Shown piece after piece: positions 28,713-36,536 of a stretch of 64,000 nt of DNA. The notes below the pieces were generated by a model, which was not told the DNA's origin, ran no database searches, and worked only from the letters and a program-made list of their open reading frames with translations. Numbering within the stretch: position 1 is the first letter of the stretch; each line of letters starts with the position of its first letter. The position numbers and the translations under genes were made by a program. The stretch comes from Cellulomonas sp. SG140 (GTDB lineage Bacteria > Actinomycetota > Actinomycetes > Actinomycetales > Cellulomonadaceae): NCBI RefSeq assembly GCF_025770785.1, contig NZ_JANZLA010000003.1, positions 374,549 to 438,548 of the forward strand, given 5' to 3'.

Positions 28713-29877
28713 CCGCGAGCACCACGTCGGCGATGCGCCGCGCGTCCGCGACGTCGACCCCGGTCGGCAGGTTCACCACGCGCGCGATCAGGTCCTCCGT
28801 CGTCGCCAGGGAGCCGTCGCCCGGCGTGTAGCCGTAGACGGCGGGGTCCTCCACCCCGGGGAACAGCGCGGGCCGGTACCAGCGGCCGGCGTAGAAGCCT
28901 GCCCGGGAGACGGCGGTGAAGACGCGCTCGGCCGCGGCCGCATCGGAGGCGAAGAACGGGAACCGGACCAGGGGGCGGCCTTCTCCGACGCCTGCGGGCA
29001 CCTGCACGACGCCGGCCAGCGCGCGGACGTACTCGCGCACCGCCGCGGCTCGGCGCGCCTCGACGTCCTCGAGCGACGGAAGGACGGCGCCCATCTGCGC
29101 GGTGACCCACGGCGACGGACCGCTCGCCCGTGCCGACAGGCCGCCACGGCGCTCGACCGGTGCGACCGGCGGGTCGAAGGCGCCGGCGGCAGTCAACGCG
29201 TCGCGGACCGGACCGGAGACACCCTTCGGCAGGCGGTTCAGCACACGGAGCTCGTTCACGTACAGGCGAGCCGCCAGATCCTGCCGGGCGCCTGCGGGAG
29301 GCAAGGCGGTGAGGTCGTCGACCAACCGGTCCCGCAGCGCACCGTCGCGCAGCCGGGGGTTGACCCAGACCGCTCCCCCGAACCGGGTCGGCAGCATCTT
29401 CTCGGCACCGAACGAGTGGATCGACACGTCCGCCACCGGCTCGCCGTCGTCGTCGCGGGCGAGGGTCCCGACGCAGTGCGCGCTGTCCTCGACCAGCAGC
29501 GCGCCCACGTCGTGCGCGAGCCTGCGCAGCCGGACCGCCCCGGCGTCGTCCACGATGCCGAACGTGTTCTGCAGCACGACGGCGCGGGTCCCACCGCCCA
29601 GCACCAGACGCTCGGGGTCGATCGCGATCGACTCCGGCGAGACCTCGCTGTAGACGGGACGCAGCCCGCCGACCAGCACCGGGTCGACCGCGGTGCAGCA
29701 GGTGAACACCTGCGTGACCACGTCGCCCACGCCGCGCAGGTCGGCCAGGGTGCGGAAGACGACCTCCATGCCGTAGCGCGCCTTGTGCACCAGGAACCAG
29801 TCGTCGGGCTGCGTACCGGTCCGGGTGGCGAGCATCGCCGCCACGGCGTCGGTGGTCGTGCCGGTGGTCGGGGACAT
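28702..29877 (-). CDS. DegT/DnrJ/EryC1/StrS-family PLP enzyme
   Basis: A 391-residue fold-type I PLP protein. The internal-aldimine lysine is K160 in SFGAEKMLPTRFGG; an upstream LVEDSAHCVG carries the family's cofactor-ring aspartate. Members normally aminate nucleotide-sugar ketones, but there are no sugar genes here; neighbours are an amino-acid ligase and a FemAB transferase. The reaction is unknown. ATG at 29877 follows TTCGGAG. A minus-strand TAGGCT (29959-29954) is a likely -10. Convergent with the ligase (11-bp overlap) and divergent from the transferase. Confidence 0.8.
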   Translation of the reverse strand: MSPTTGTTTDAVAAMLATRTGTQPDDWFLVHKARYGMEVVFRTLADLRGVGDVVTQVFTCCTAVDPVLVGGLRPVYSEVSPESIAIDPERLVLGGGTRAVVLQNTFGIVDDAGAVRLRRLAHDVGALLVEDSAHCVGTLARDDDGEPVADVSIHSFGAEKMLPTRFGGAVWVNPRLRDGALRDRLVDDLTALPPAGARQDLAARLYVNELRVLNRLPKGVSGPVRDALTAAGAFDPPVAPVERRGGLSARASGPSPWVTAQMGAVLPSLEDVEARRAAAVREYVRALAGVVQVPAGVGEGRPLVRFPFFASDAAAAERVFTAVSRAGFYAGRWYRPALFPGVEDPAVYGYTPGDGSLATTEDLIARVVNLPTGVDVADARRIADVVLAAIG

Positions 29878-30037
29878 CGGGCTCCGAAGGCTCGGGGGGT
29901 GGCGGCGCTCTGGGGCTGTCGAGCAGCGCGGCAGTGCCCGGCGGGGCCCGGTCAGCCTATCGGCCGGCCCAGTCGGCCGTGCCGGGGCGGTCCTCGCCCG
30001 AGAGGCCGCCACGAGCCCCGTCGATAGGATGCCCGTC
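29878..30037. promoter_or_regulatory. Divergent promoter region, PLP enzyme / FemAB-type transferase
   Basis: A 160-bp gap. Minus-strand TAGGCT (29959-29954) would drive the PLP-enzyme gene with a leader of about 70 nt. Plus-strand TAGGAT (30025-30030) lies seven bases from GTG 30038 and fits a leaderless promoter. Confidence 0.5.
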
Positions 30038-31078
30038 GTGCCCACCACCCCTTCGCCGCTCGTCGTCACGCCCGTCCACGACAGGGCGGCGTGGGACGGC
30101 CTGGTCCGTCAGCTCGGCGGTCACCCGCTGCAGCTGTGGGGCTGGGGCGAGGTGAAGGCCACGGGTCCGTGGCGGGCGCACCGGTTGCACGTCACCGCGG
30201 CCGAGCGCACCGTCGGCGTCGCCCAGGTGCTCGTGCGCCGGCTGCCCTTCCCCTTCCGGGCGCTCTCCTACGTCCCGCGCGGGCCGGCGGTCGCGCCGAC
30301 CGACCCCACCTCGGCCGTCGGGTACGGGGTCGGCGACGAGGCGATGCGGTCCGCCGTGGCCCAGGCCGTCGCGGCGTGGTGCCGCGCGAACGTCGGAGGG
30401 GTCGGCGTCTCCTTCGAGCCCGACTGGCCGGAAGGCACCTCGCTGCCGCTGACCGGCGCCGTCACCGGCGAGCAGCCGATCCTCCTGGCCAGCACCATCG
30501 TGCTGGACCTGACCAGGAGCGCGGACGAGCTGATGGCGGCGATGAGCCGCACCACCCGTGCGGACGTGCGCAACGGCGGCCGTGAGGTGGAGATCCGCCG
30601 GGTCACCGAGGAGGCGGAGGTCCGCGCGGTGCTCGAGGTGTACCGCGAGACCGCCCAGCACGCCGGCTTCGCGCTGCACAGCCCGGAGTACTACCTGTCC
30701 ATCCACCGCGAGCTCGGCGACGCCTCGGTGGTGGTCGCGGCGTTCCACGAGGGCCGGCCGTGCTCGTTCGTCTGGGACGTGATGTCCGGCACCACCGCCT
30801 TCGAGCTCTACGGCGGCGTGAACGAGGCCGGACGCAAGGCGCGCGCGAACGCGCCGGTCAAGTGGTTCGCGGTGCGCCTGGCGCAGGACGCAGGTCTGCT
30901 GCGCTACGACGTGAACGGCCTGCTCAACGACGGCGTGTCGACCTTCAAGCGGTCGTTCGCCAAGCACGAGGACCAGCTCGTCGGCACCGTGGACGTGCCG
31001 TTCTCGGCCCTGTACCGGCTGTGGGTGCAGGCGGTCCCGCTGGCGAAGCGCGTGCTCCGGACGCTGCAACGGCACTGA
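30038..31078 (+). CDS. FemAB-family peptidoglycan bridge aminoacyltransferase
   Basis: A 346-residue protein of the FemAB/FemX family, which adds amino acids to lipid II using aminoacyl-tRNA. Hallmarks are LQLWGWGEVKA near the N-terminus, VRRLPFPFRALSYVPRGPA, and a second GNAT-like lobe ending with FELYGGVNEAGRKARANAPVKWFAVRLA and YDVNGLL. It is unusual for a FemAB gene to sit with a D-aspartate-ligase-like ATP-grasp gene, since either could build a bridge. GTG at 30038 is chosen because TAGGAT lies seven bases upstream (leaderless); ATG at 30029 overlaps that hexamer. Confidence 0.85.
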   Translation: MPTTPSPLVVTPVHDRAAWDGLVRQLGGHPLQLWGWGEVKATGPWRAHRLHVTAAERTVGVAQVLVRRLPFPFRALSYVPRGPAVAPTDPTSAVGYGVGDEAMRSAVAQAVAAWCRANVGGVGVSFEPDWPEGTSLPLTGAVTGEQPILLASTIVLDLTRSADELMAAMSRTTRADVRNGGREVEIRRVTEEAEVRAVLEVYRETAQHAGFALHSPEYYLSIHRELGDASVVVAAFHEGRPCSFVWDVMSGTTAFELYGGVNEAGRKARANAPVKWFAVRLAQDAGLLRYDVNGLLNDGVSTFKRSFAKHEDQLVGTVDVPFSALYRLWVQAVPLAKRVLRTLQRH

Positions 31079-31111
31079 CCTCCGGACGGGGACCCTCCCC
31101 CCGACGGCCGC

Positions 31112-31151
31112 GAGGCCGGCCGCGCCGCCCACGGGCGATGCGGCCGGCCTC
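31112..31151. terminator. Bidirectional terminator hairpin
   Basis: A perfect 12-bp inverted repeat: GAGGCCGGCCGC (31112-31123) and its complement (31140-31151), with a 16-nt loop. It lies between the convergent FemAB-type gene and gnd. Confidence 0.75.
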
Positions 31152-31165
31152 GTACCGGGGAGCGA

Positions 31166-32626
31166 TCAGGCGGGCTGCTCCGAGCGGTCCTCCGACCAGC
31201 CGGTGTGGAAGTAGCCGTCCTTGTCGACCCGCTGGTAGGTGTGCGCACCGAAGAAGTCGCGCTGCGCCTGGATCAGGGCCGCCGGCAGACGCTCGGCGCG
31301 CACGCCGTCGTAGTAGGCCAGCGACGACGCGAACGCCGGCGTCGGGACGCCGTGCAGCGCCGCGGCCGCCACGACGCGCCGCCACGCCGCGAGACCGTCA
31401 CCGATCACGCCGGCGAAGTACGGGTCGGCGATCAGCAGCGGCAGGTCGGCGTCCCGCTCGTACGCCTCGGTGATCCGGCCCAGGAAGCGGGCGCGGATGA
31501 TGCAGCCGCCACGCCAGATGCGGGCCATCGCGCCGCGGTCGACGTCCCAGCCGTACAGCGCCGAGGCGGCGGCGATCTGGTCGAACCCCTGCGAGTAGGC
31601 GACGACCTTCGAGGCGTAGAGCGCGGCGCGCACGTCGTCGACGAACGCCTCGGCGTCCTCGACGGCCCACGGCTCGACGGCAGCCGGCAGCACGCCGCGG
31701 GCCGCGTCGCGCTGCGCCACCCCGCCGGACAGAGCCCGCGCGAAGGTCGCCTCGGCGATCCCGGTGATCGGCACCCCGAGGTCGAGGGCGTTCTGCACCG
31801 TCCAACGCCCGGTGCCCTTCTGCTCCGCACGGTCGGCCACGACGTCGACGAACGCGGCTCCCGTCTCGGCGTCGACGTGGTGCAGCACGTCCGCGGTGAT
31901 CTCGATCAGGTACGACTCGAGGTCCCCGCTGTTCCAGGTGGCGAAGACGTCGCCGATCGCCGCCGCCGATGCGCCCAGGCCCTGCCGCAGCAGGTCGTAC
32001 GCCTCCGCGATCAGCTGCATGTCGGCGTACTCGATGCCGTTGTGCACCATCTTGACGAAGTGGCCGGCACCGCCGGGCCCGACGTGCGTGCAGCACGGCT
32101 CGCCGTCCACGTGCGCCGAGATCGCCTCGAGCATCGGGCCGAGGGTCGCGTATGCCTCCGCGGTACCGCCGGGCATGATCGACGGCCCGTTCAGCGCGCC
32201 CTCCTCGCCGCCGGACACGCCCGTGCCGACGAAGTGCAGCCCCTTCTCGCGCAGCGCCGCCTCGCGCCGCACGGTGTCCGGGAAGTGCGCGTTGCCGGCG
32301 TCCACCACGATGTCGCCAGGCTCGAGCAGCGGCACCAGCTCGTCGATCACGGCGTCGGTCGGCGCACCCGCCTTGACCATCACGATGACGGTCCGCGGCC
32401 GGACCAGGCTGCCGACGAACTCCTCCATCGAGGTGGACGGTACGAACGTGCCCTCGTCCCCGTGCTCGGCGACCAGCGAGTCGGTCCGCGCCTGCGACCG
32501 GTTGTGCAGGGCGACGGTGTAGCCGTGGCGGGCGAGGTTCCGCGCGAGGTTGCGGCCCATCACGGCCAGACCCGTCACACCGATCTGCGCGGTGGGGGTC
32601 GCTGTCGAGGTGCTGCTGACGGACAT
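31166..32626 (-). CDS. gnd: 6-phosphogluconate dehydrogenase (decarboxylating)
   Basis: A 486-residue enzyme of the oxidative pentose phosphate pathway, forming ribulose 5-phosphate, CO2 and NAD(P)H. The N-terminal nucleotide motif is GVTGLAVMGRNLARN. The catalytic residues fit GTGVSGGEEGA, HFVKMVHNGIEYADMQ (active-site Lys) and later TGRW. Length fits the long (about 470-residue) class. ATG at 32626 follows GAAGGAG, with a minus-strand TAGGCT -10 (32667-32662). Confidence 0.95.
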   Translation of the reverse strand: MSVSSTSTATPTAQIGVTGLAVMGRNLARNLARHGYTVALHNRSQARTDSLVAEHGDEGTFVPSTSMEEFVGSLVRPRTVIVMVKAGAPTDAVIDELVPLLEPGDIVVDAGNAHFPDTVRREAALREKGLHFVGTGVSGGEEGALNGPSIMPGGTAEAYATLGPMLEAISAHVDGEPCCTHVGPGGAGHFVKMVHNGIEYADMQLIAEAYDLLRQGLGASAAAIGDVFATWNSGDLESYLIEITADVLHHVDAETGAAFVDVVADRAEQKGTGRWTVQNALDLGVPITGIAEATFARALSGGVAQRDAARGVLPAAVEPWAVEDAEAFVDDVRAALYASKVVAYSQGFDQIAAASALYGWDVDRGAMARIWRGGCIIRARFLGRITEAYERDADLPLLIADPYFAGVIGDGLAAWRRVVAAAALHGVPTPAFASSLAYYDGVRAERLPAALIQAQRDFFGAHTYQRVDKDGYFHTGWSEDRSEQPA

Positions 32627-32738
32627 ACGAGCGCTCCTTCAGGTCGCGATGTGCCGCCGGTCAGCCTAGTGCGGGCCCCTGAGCAGGCCCGCGGCGTGCC
32701 GGGCGCTGGACGCCGCCCCCGGTGCGTACGCTGCCGAC

Positions 32739-33317
32739 GTGGCTGCCCCGGACGACGTGCCCGCGGTGTTCGTCCGCGCGCTGCGTTCGCTGCGCGGCGT
32801 CCCCGTCCGCCCCGAGGTGGTGCTCGACGAGGTGCCCGGTCCGGCCCGGATCGCGCCGTACACCGCGGCACTGACGGCGGAGGTCCGCTCGGCCCGGCGG
32901 TCCGTCGCGGCCGACGAGCTCGCCTCGGGCCGGTTCGTCGTGCTGCACGACCCCGAGGGTCAGGAGGCCTGGGAGGGACAGTTCCGGCTGGTGACCCTGG
33001 TGCGCGCCGGCCTGGACCACGAGCTCGGTGCCGACCCGCTGCTCGCGGAGGTGGCGTGGTCGTGGTTCCTGGACTCGCTCGCGGAGGCGGGCGTCCCGCC
33101 CCATGCCGCGGGTGGCACCGTCACGCGCGTGCTGTCGCAGAGCTTCGGCTCGCTCGGCCCACGGGAGGAGAGCAGCGACCTGGAGATCCGCGCCTCGTGG
33201 ACGGCGACGGACGAGGACCTGCGTCCCCACCTCCTGGCGTGGACCCGGTTGCTCTGCACGGCTGCCGGCCTCGAGCCGCTGCCCGACGGTGTGGTGTCGC
33301 TGAGCCCGCGTCGGTGA
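32739..33317 (+). CDS. DUF3000 family protein
   Basis: A 192-residue cytosolic protein (VFVRALRSLRGVPVRPEV near the N-terminus; AEVAWSWFLDSL in the middle) matching the DUF3000 family confined to actinobacteria. Function unknown. It usually lies beside the RNase D-like gene, as in Mycobacterium Rv2680-Rv2681; here a LuxR-type gene has come between. GTG lies six bases after TACGCT (leaderless). Confidence 0.85.
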   Translation: MAAPDDVPAVFVRALRSLRGVPVRPEVVLDEVPGPARIAPYTAALTAEVRSARRSVAADELASGRFVVLHDPEGQEAWEGQFRLVTLVRAGLDHELGADPLLAEVAWSWFLDSLAEAGVPPHAAGGTVTRVLSQSFGSLGPREESSDLEIRASWTATDEDLRPHLLAWTRLLCTAAGLEPLPDGVVSLSPRR

Positions 33318-33368
33318 CGTAGGCAGGCTCGGGCTCAAGCCGTCACGGCCGGGTGCCGATGCCCGGGT

Positions 33369-33854
33369 GTGAGCATCCAGCCGCTGCGCCGAGACCCGCG
33401 GCTGCCGGCCGTGCCCCGGTCCCGGCCCGGGGTCATCCCGGCACCCAAGCGCGCCTCGTCCTGCGTCGTGGTGGACGAGCTGGGCGGAGCCGCCGTGGGC
33501 GCCCTCGAGGCGCTGCGCGGGCGCGACCTAGGGACGGTCGTCGTCCTCGCGCAACGGGCCGAGGCCGCAGAGGTCAGCTCGCTGCTCAGCCACGGAGCCC
33601 GCGGGGCCGTCGTGGCGACGCAGCCGCCGCAGGAGAACCGAACGGCACCGGCGTCAGCACCCGACCTGTCCGTGCGCGAGATCGGTGTGCTGCGGCACGT
33701 GGCGCAGGGTTGCTCCAACCGGGAGGTCGGTGACCTGCTCGGGCTGTCGGCGCTGACCGTGAAGAGCCACCTGGCCCGGATCTCCCGCAAGCTGGGCACC
33801 GGCGACCGCGCGCAGCTCGTCGCGATCGCCCTGCGCGGCGGGCTCCTCGACTGA
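33369..33854 (+). CDS. LuxR/NarL-type regulator with degenerate receiver
   Basis: A 161-residue protein. The C-terminal ~60 residues form a GerE-type helix-turn-helix (LSVREIGVLRHVAQGCSNREVGDLLGLS and VKSHLARISRKLG). The N-terminal half is receiver-like in outline (SCVVVDELGG; TVVVLAQRA; GARGAVVA), but the acidic pocket and the phosphoacceptor aspartate are not evident and the domain is short. It may be a phosphorylation-independent DNA-binding protein. GTG start is uncertain (33367 is another frame). No partner kinase is nearby. Confidence 0.75.
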   Translation: MSIQPLRRDPRLPAVPRSRPGVIPAPKRASSCVVVDELGGAAVGALEALRGRDLGTVVVLAQRAEAAEVSSLLSHGARGAVVATQPPQENRTAPASAPDLSVREIGVLRHVAQGCSNREVGDLLGLSALTVKSHLARISRKLGTGDRAQLVAIALRGGLLD

Positions 33855-33951
33855 CCGCAGGTCGCGCCGACGTGCTGGGGTGGCCGTCGCACCTGGGCGG
33901 CACGCGGGTCCGGTGCGCGGAGCGGGGGCCGGACTCGCCTACGGTGGCCTC

Positions 33952-35226
33952 GTGACGGACGAGCGCGACGAGCTGGACGTCGTCGGCGGTCCCGCTGCCG
34001 ACGACGAGGGCCCGGCCGCCGTCGAGGTCGTCCCCCTCACCGAGCCCGCCGACGGCGTACCCCCCGTGGTGGACACCGCCGAGGCGCTGGCCGAGGTCGT
34101 CGAGGCCTTCGGCAACGGCACGGGCCCGGTGGCCGTCGACGCCGAGCGCGCGTCGGGCTACCGCTACGGGCAGCGCACCTATCTCGTCCAGCTCCGGCGG
34201 GAGGGCGCCGGTACGGCGCTGATCGACCCCGTCGCACTGCCGGACCTCTCGGCGTTGTCCGATGCGCTCGTCGGCGTCGAGTGGGTGCTGCACGCGGCCT
34301 CCCAGGACCTCCCCGGGCTCGCCGAGCAGGGCCTGCGCGCCTCGCGGGTGTTCGACACCGAGCTGGCGGCGCGGCTGCTCGGCATGGAGCGGGTCGGGCT
34401 CGCCGCGGTCGTCGCGGAGACGCTCGGCCTGGGCCTCGCGAAGGAGCACTCGGCGGTGGACTGGTCCACCCGACCGCTCCCCCTGGAGTGGCTCCGCTAC
34501 GCCGCCCTCGACGTCGAGCTGCTGGTGCCGGTGCGGGAGATCCTCGCCGAGCGGCTGGCCGCGGCCGGCAAGGCGGAGTGGGCCGCGCAGGAGTTCGAGG
34601 CGGAGCGCACAGCCGCACCACCGGCACCTCGCGTGGAGCCCTGGCGCCGCGTGTCCGGCCTGCACGCCGTGCGCGACGCCCGCCGGCTCGCCGTGGTGCG
34701 CGAGCTGTGGGAGACCCGCGACGCGAACGCCCGGCAGCGGGACATCTCGCCGGGACGGGTGCTGCCCGACCACGCGATCGTGGCGGCCGCTCAGGCGCTG
34801 CCGCGGACCGTTCCCCAGCTCGTCGCGCTCCCGCAGTTCGCCGGGAAGGGCACCCGGCGCCGCGCGACCCTCTGGCAGTCGGCGATCGACCGAGCGCTGG
34901 CGCTGCCCGAGCGGGAGCTGCCGAGCGTGCGCGGGCCACGGTCGGACGCGCCGCCGCCACCACGCGCCTGGGCCGACCGCGACCCCGACGCCGCCGCAAG
35001 GCTGGCAGCCGCGCGCGCGGTCGTCGCCGCGACCTCGCAGGCCTGGAACGTGCCGGCGGAGAACCTGCTGCAGCCGGACCTGCTGCGGCGTCTGTGCTGG
35101 TCACCGCCCGTGCCGCCGGACCTGGAGGCGGTGCGGGCTGCGCTGCTCGCCGGTGGTGCACGCCCGTGGCAGGTGGACCTGATGGCACCGCTGCTGACGC
35201 CGACGATCGGTGTCACGGCCAGCTGA
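33952..35226 (+). CDS. rnd: Ribonuclease D-like 3'-5' exonuclease with HRDC domain
   Basis: A 424-residue protein. The DEDD exonuclease begins with VAVDAERASGYRYGQRTYLVQLR, continues with HAASQDLPGL and ends near WLRYAALDVELLVPV, giving the four acidic residues. An HRDC domain follows at about residues 230-310 (VRDARRLAVVRELWETRDANARQRD). Expected to trim tRNA or other RNAs. GTG lies six bases after TACGGT, so the mRNA is probably leaderless. It corresponds to Mycobacterium Rv2681. Confidence 0.88.
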   Translation: MTDERDELDVVGGPAADDEGPAAVEVVPLTEPADGVPPVVDTAEALAEVVEAFGNGTGPVAVDAERASGYRYGQRTYLVQLRREGAGTALIDPVALPDLSALSDALVGVEWVLHAASQDLPGLAEQGLRASRVFDTELAARLLGMERVGLAAVVAETLGLGLAKEHSAVDWSTRPLPLEWLRYAALDVELLVPVREILAERLAAAGKAEWAAQEFEAERTAAPPAPRVEPWRRVSGLHAVRDARRLAVVRELWETRDANARQRDISPGRVLPDHAIVAAAQALPRTVPQLVALPQFAGKGTRRRATLWQSAIDRALALPERELPSVRGPRSDAPPPPRAWADRDPDAAARLAAARAVVAATSQAWNVPAENLLQPDLLRRLCWSPPVPPDLEAVRAALLAGGARPWQVDLMAPLLTPTIGVTAS

Positions 35227-35263
35227 CCGACGCGGTGTTACTCTTCGGTAGCCTTCTGCATCT

Positions 35264-35277
35264 GGGACCTAGGTCCT
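35264..35277. promoter_or_regulatory. DosR-like inverted repeat upstream of fadA
   Basis: GGGAC-CTAG-GTCCT matches GGGAC-N4-GTCCC with one mismatch and contains the perfect palindrome GGACCTAGGTCC (35265-35276). It lies 42-55 bp before the fadA ATG. Spacing from the best -10 candidate (GACACT, 35295-35300) is shorter than at the pfl promoters, so its role is less certain. Confidence 0.5.
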
Positions 35278-35318
35278 AGCTGCCGAGGCACCCGGACACT
35301 GCCGTCCCAGGAGGCCCG

Positions 35319-36536
35319 ATGCCGACCTCGCCCGCCCGCACCGTTCGTTCCGTCGCCTTCGTCGACGGTGTGCGCACACCGTTCGGCCGCGCCCGGCCGG
35401 ACGGCCTCTACGCCGGCACCCGCGCCGACGACCTCGCGGTCCGCACCGTCCGGGAGCTGGTGCGCCGGCACCCGCAGCTCCCGCTGGACCGGATCGACGA
35501 CGTGGCGATCGCCGCTGCGACGCAGAGCGGCGACCAGGGCCTCACCCTCGGCCGGACCGTCAGCCTGCTGGCCGGCCTGCCCCGCACGGTGCCGGGCTTC
35601 GCCGTGGACCGGATGTGCGCCGGCGCGATGACCGCGGTGACGGCGACCGCGTCGGCCATCGCGGTCGGCGCGCAGGACGTCGCGCTGGCCGGCGGCGTGG
35701 AGCACATGGGCCACCACCCCATGGGGTCCGGGGCCGAGCCGAACCCCCGCTTCGTCGTCGAGCGACTGGTCGACGGCGAGGCGCTCAGCATGGGTGCGAC
35801 GGCGGAGAACCTGCACGACCGGTTCCCCGCGCTGACGCGGGCGCGTGCCGACGCCTTCGGCGTAGCGAGCCAGGCGCGGTACGCCGCCGCGCTCGCCGCC
35901 GGGCAGATCGAGCCGGACCTGGTACCGGTGGCCGTCTACGACCGCGAGCGCGGCTGGGGTCTGGCAACGGCGGACGAGCCTCCGCGCCCAGGCACCACGC
36001 TGGAGGGCGTCGCCGACCTGCCCACGCCCTTCCGGCCAGGCGGCAGGGTGACGGCCGCGACCTCCGCACCGCTCACGGACGGCGCCGCCTCGTGCCTGCT
36101 GGTCGCCGAGGACGTCGCCACCGAGCTCGGCCTGCCCGTGCGGATGCGGATGGTCGGCTTCGGCTACGCGGGCGTCGACCCGGAGGTGATGGGTCTCGGT
36201 CCGGTGCCCGCGACGGAGCGCGCCCTGCGGCGCGCCGGTCTGACCATCGACGACATCGGCCTGTTCGAGCTGAACGAGGCGTTCGCGGTCCAGGTCCTGT
36301 CGTTCCTCGACGCGTTCGGCATCGCCGACGACGACCCGCGCGTCAACCCGTACGGCGGCGCGATCGCCGTCGGCCACCCGCTGGCGTCCTCCGGCGTGCG
36401 GCTGATGATCCAGCTCGCCCGCCAGTTCGCCGAGCGTCCCGACGTCCGGTACGGCCTGACCGCCATGTGCGTCGGGCTGGGCCAGGGCGGCGCCGTGATC
36501 TGGGAGAACCCGAACCACACCGGGAGCGCACGATGA
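35319..36536 (+). CDS. fadA: Acetyl-CoA C-acyltransferase (thiolase)
   Basis: A 405-residue thiolase for the last step of beta-oxidation. The nucleophilic cysteine is in VDRMCAGAMTAV, a conserved histidine lies in GGVEHMGHHPMG, and the second catalytic histidine and cysteine lie in GAIAVGHPLASSG and AMCVGLGQGGA. ATG at 35319 follows CCAGGAGG. The stop overlaps fadB by ATGA, so both subunits of the oxidation complex are made together. A DosR-like repeat lies just upstream. Confidence 0.94.
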   Translation: MPTSPARTVRSVAFVDGVRTPFGRARPDGLYAGTRADDLAVRTVRELVRRHPQLPLDRIDDVAIAAATQSGDQGLTLGRTVSLLAGLPRTVPGFAVDRMCAGAMTAVTATASAIAVGAQDVALAGGVEHMGHHPMGSGAEPNPRFVVERLVDGEALSMGATAENLHDRFPALTRARADAFGVASQARYAAALAAGQIEPDLVPVAVYDRERGWGLATADEPPRPGTTLEGVADLPTPFRPGGRVTAATSAPLTDGAASCLLVAEDVATELGLPVRMRMVGFGYAGVDPEVMGLGPVPATERALRRAGLTIDDIGLFELNEAFAVQVLSFLDAFGIADDDPRVNPYGGAIAVGHPLASSGVRLMIQLARQFAERPDVRYGLTAMCVGLGQGGAVIWENPNHTGSAR

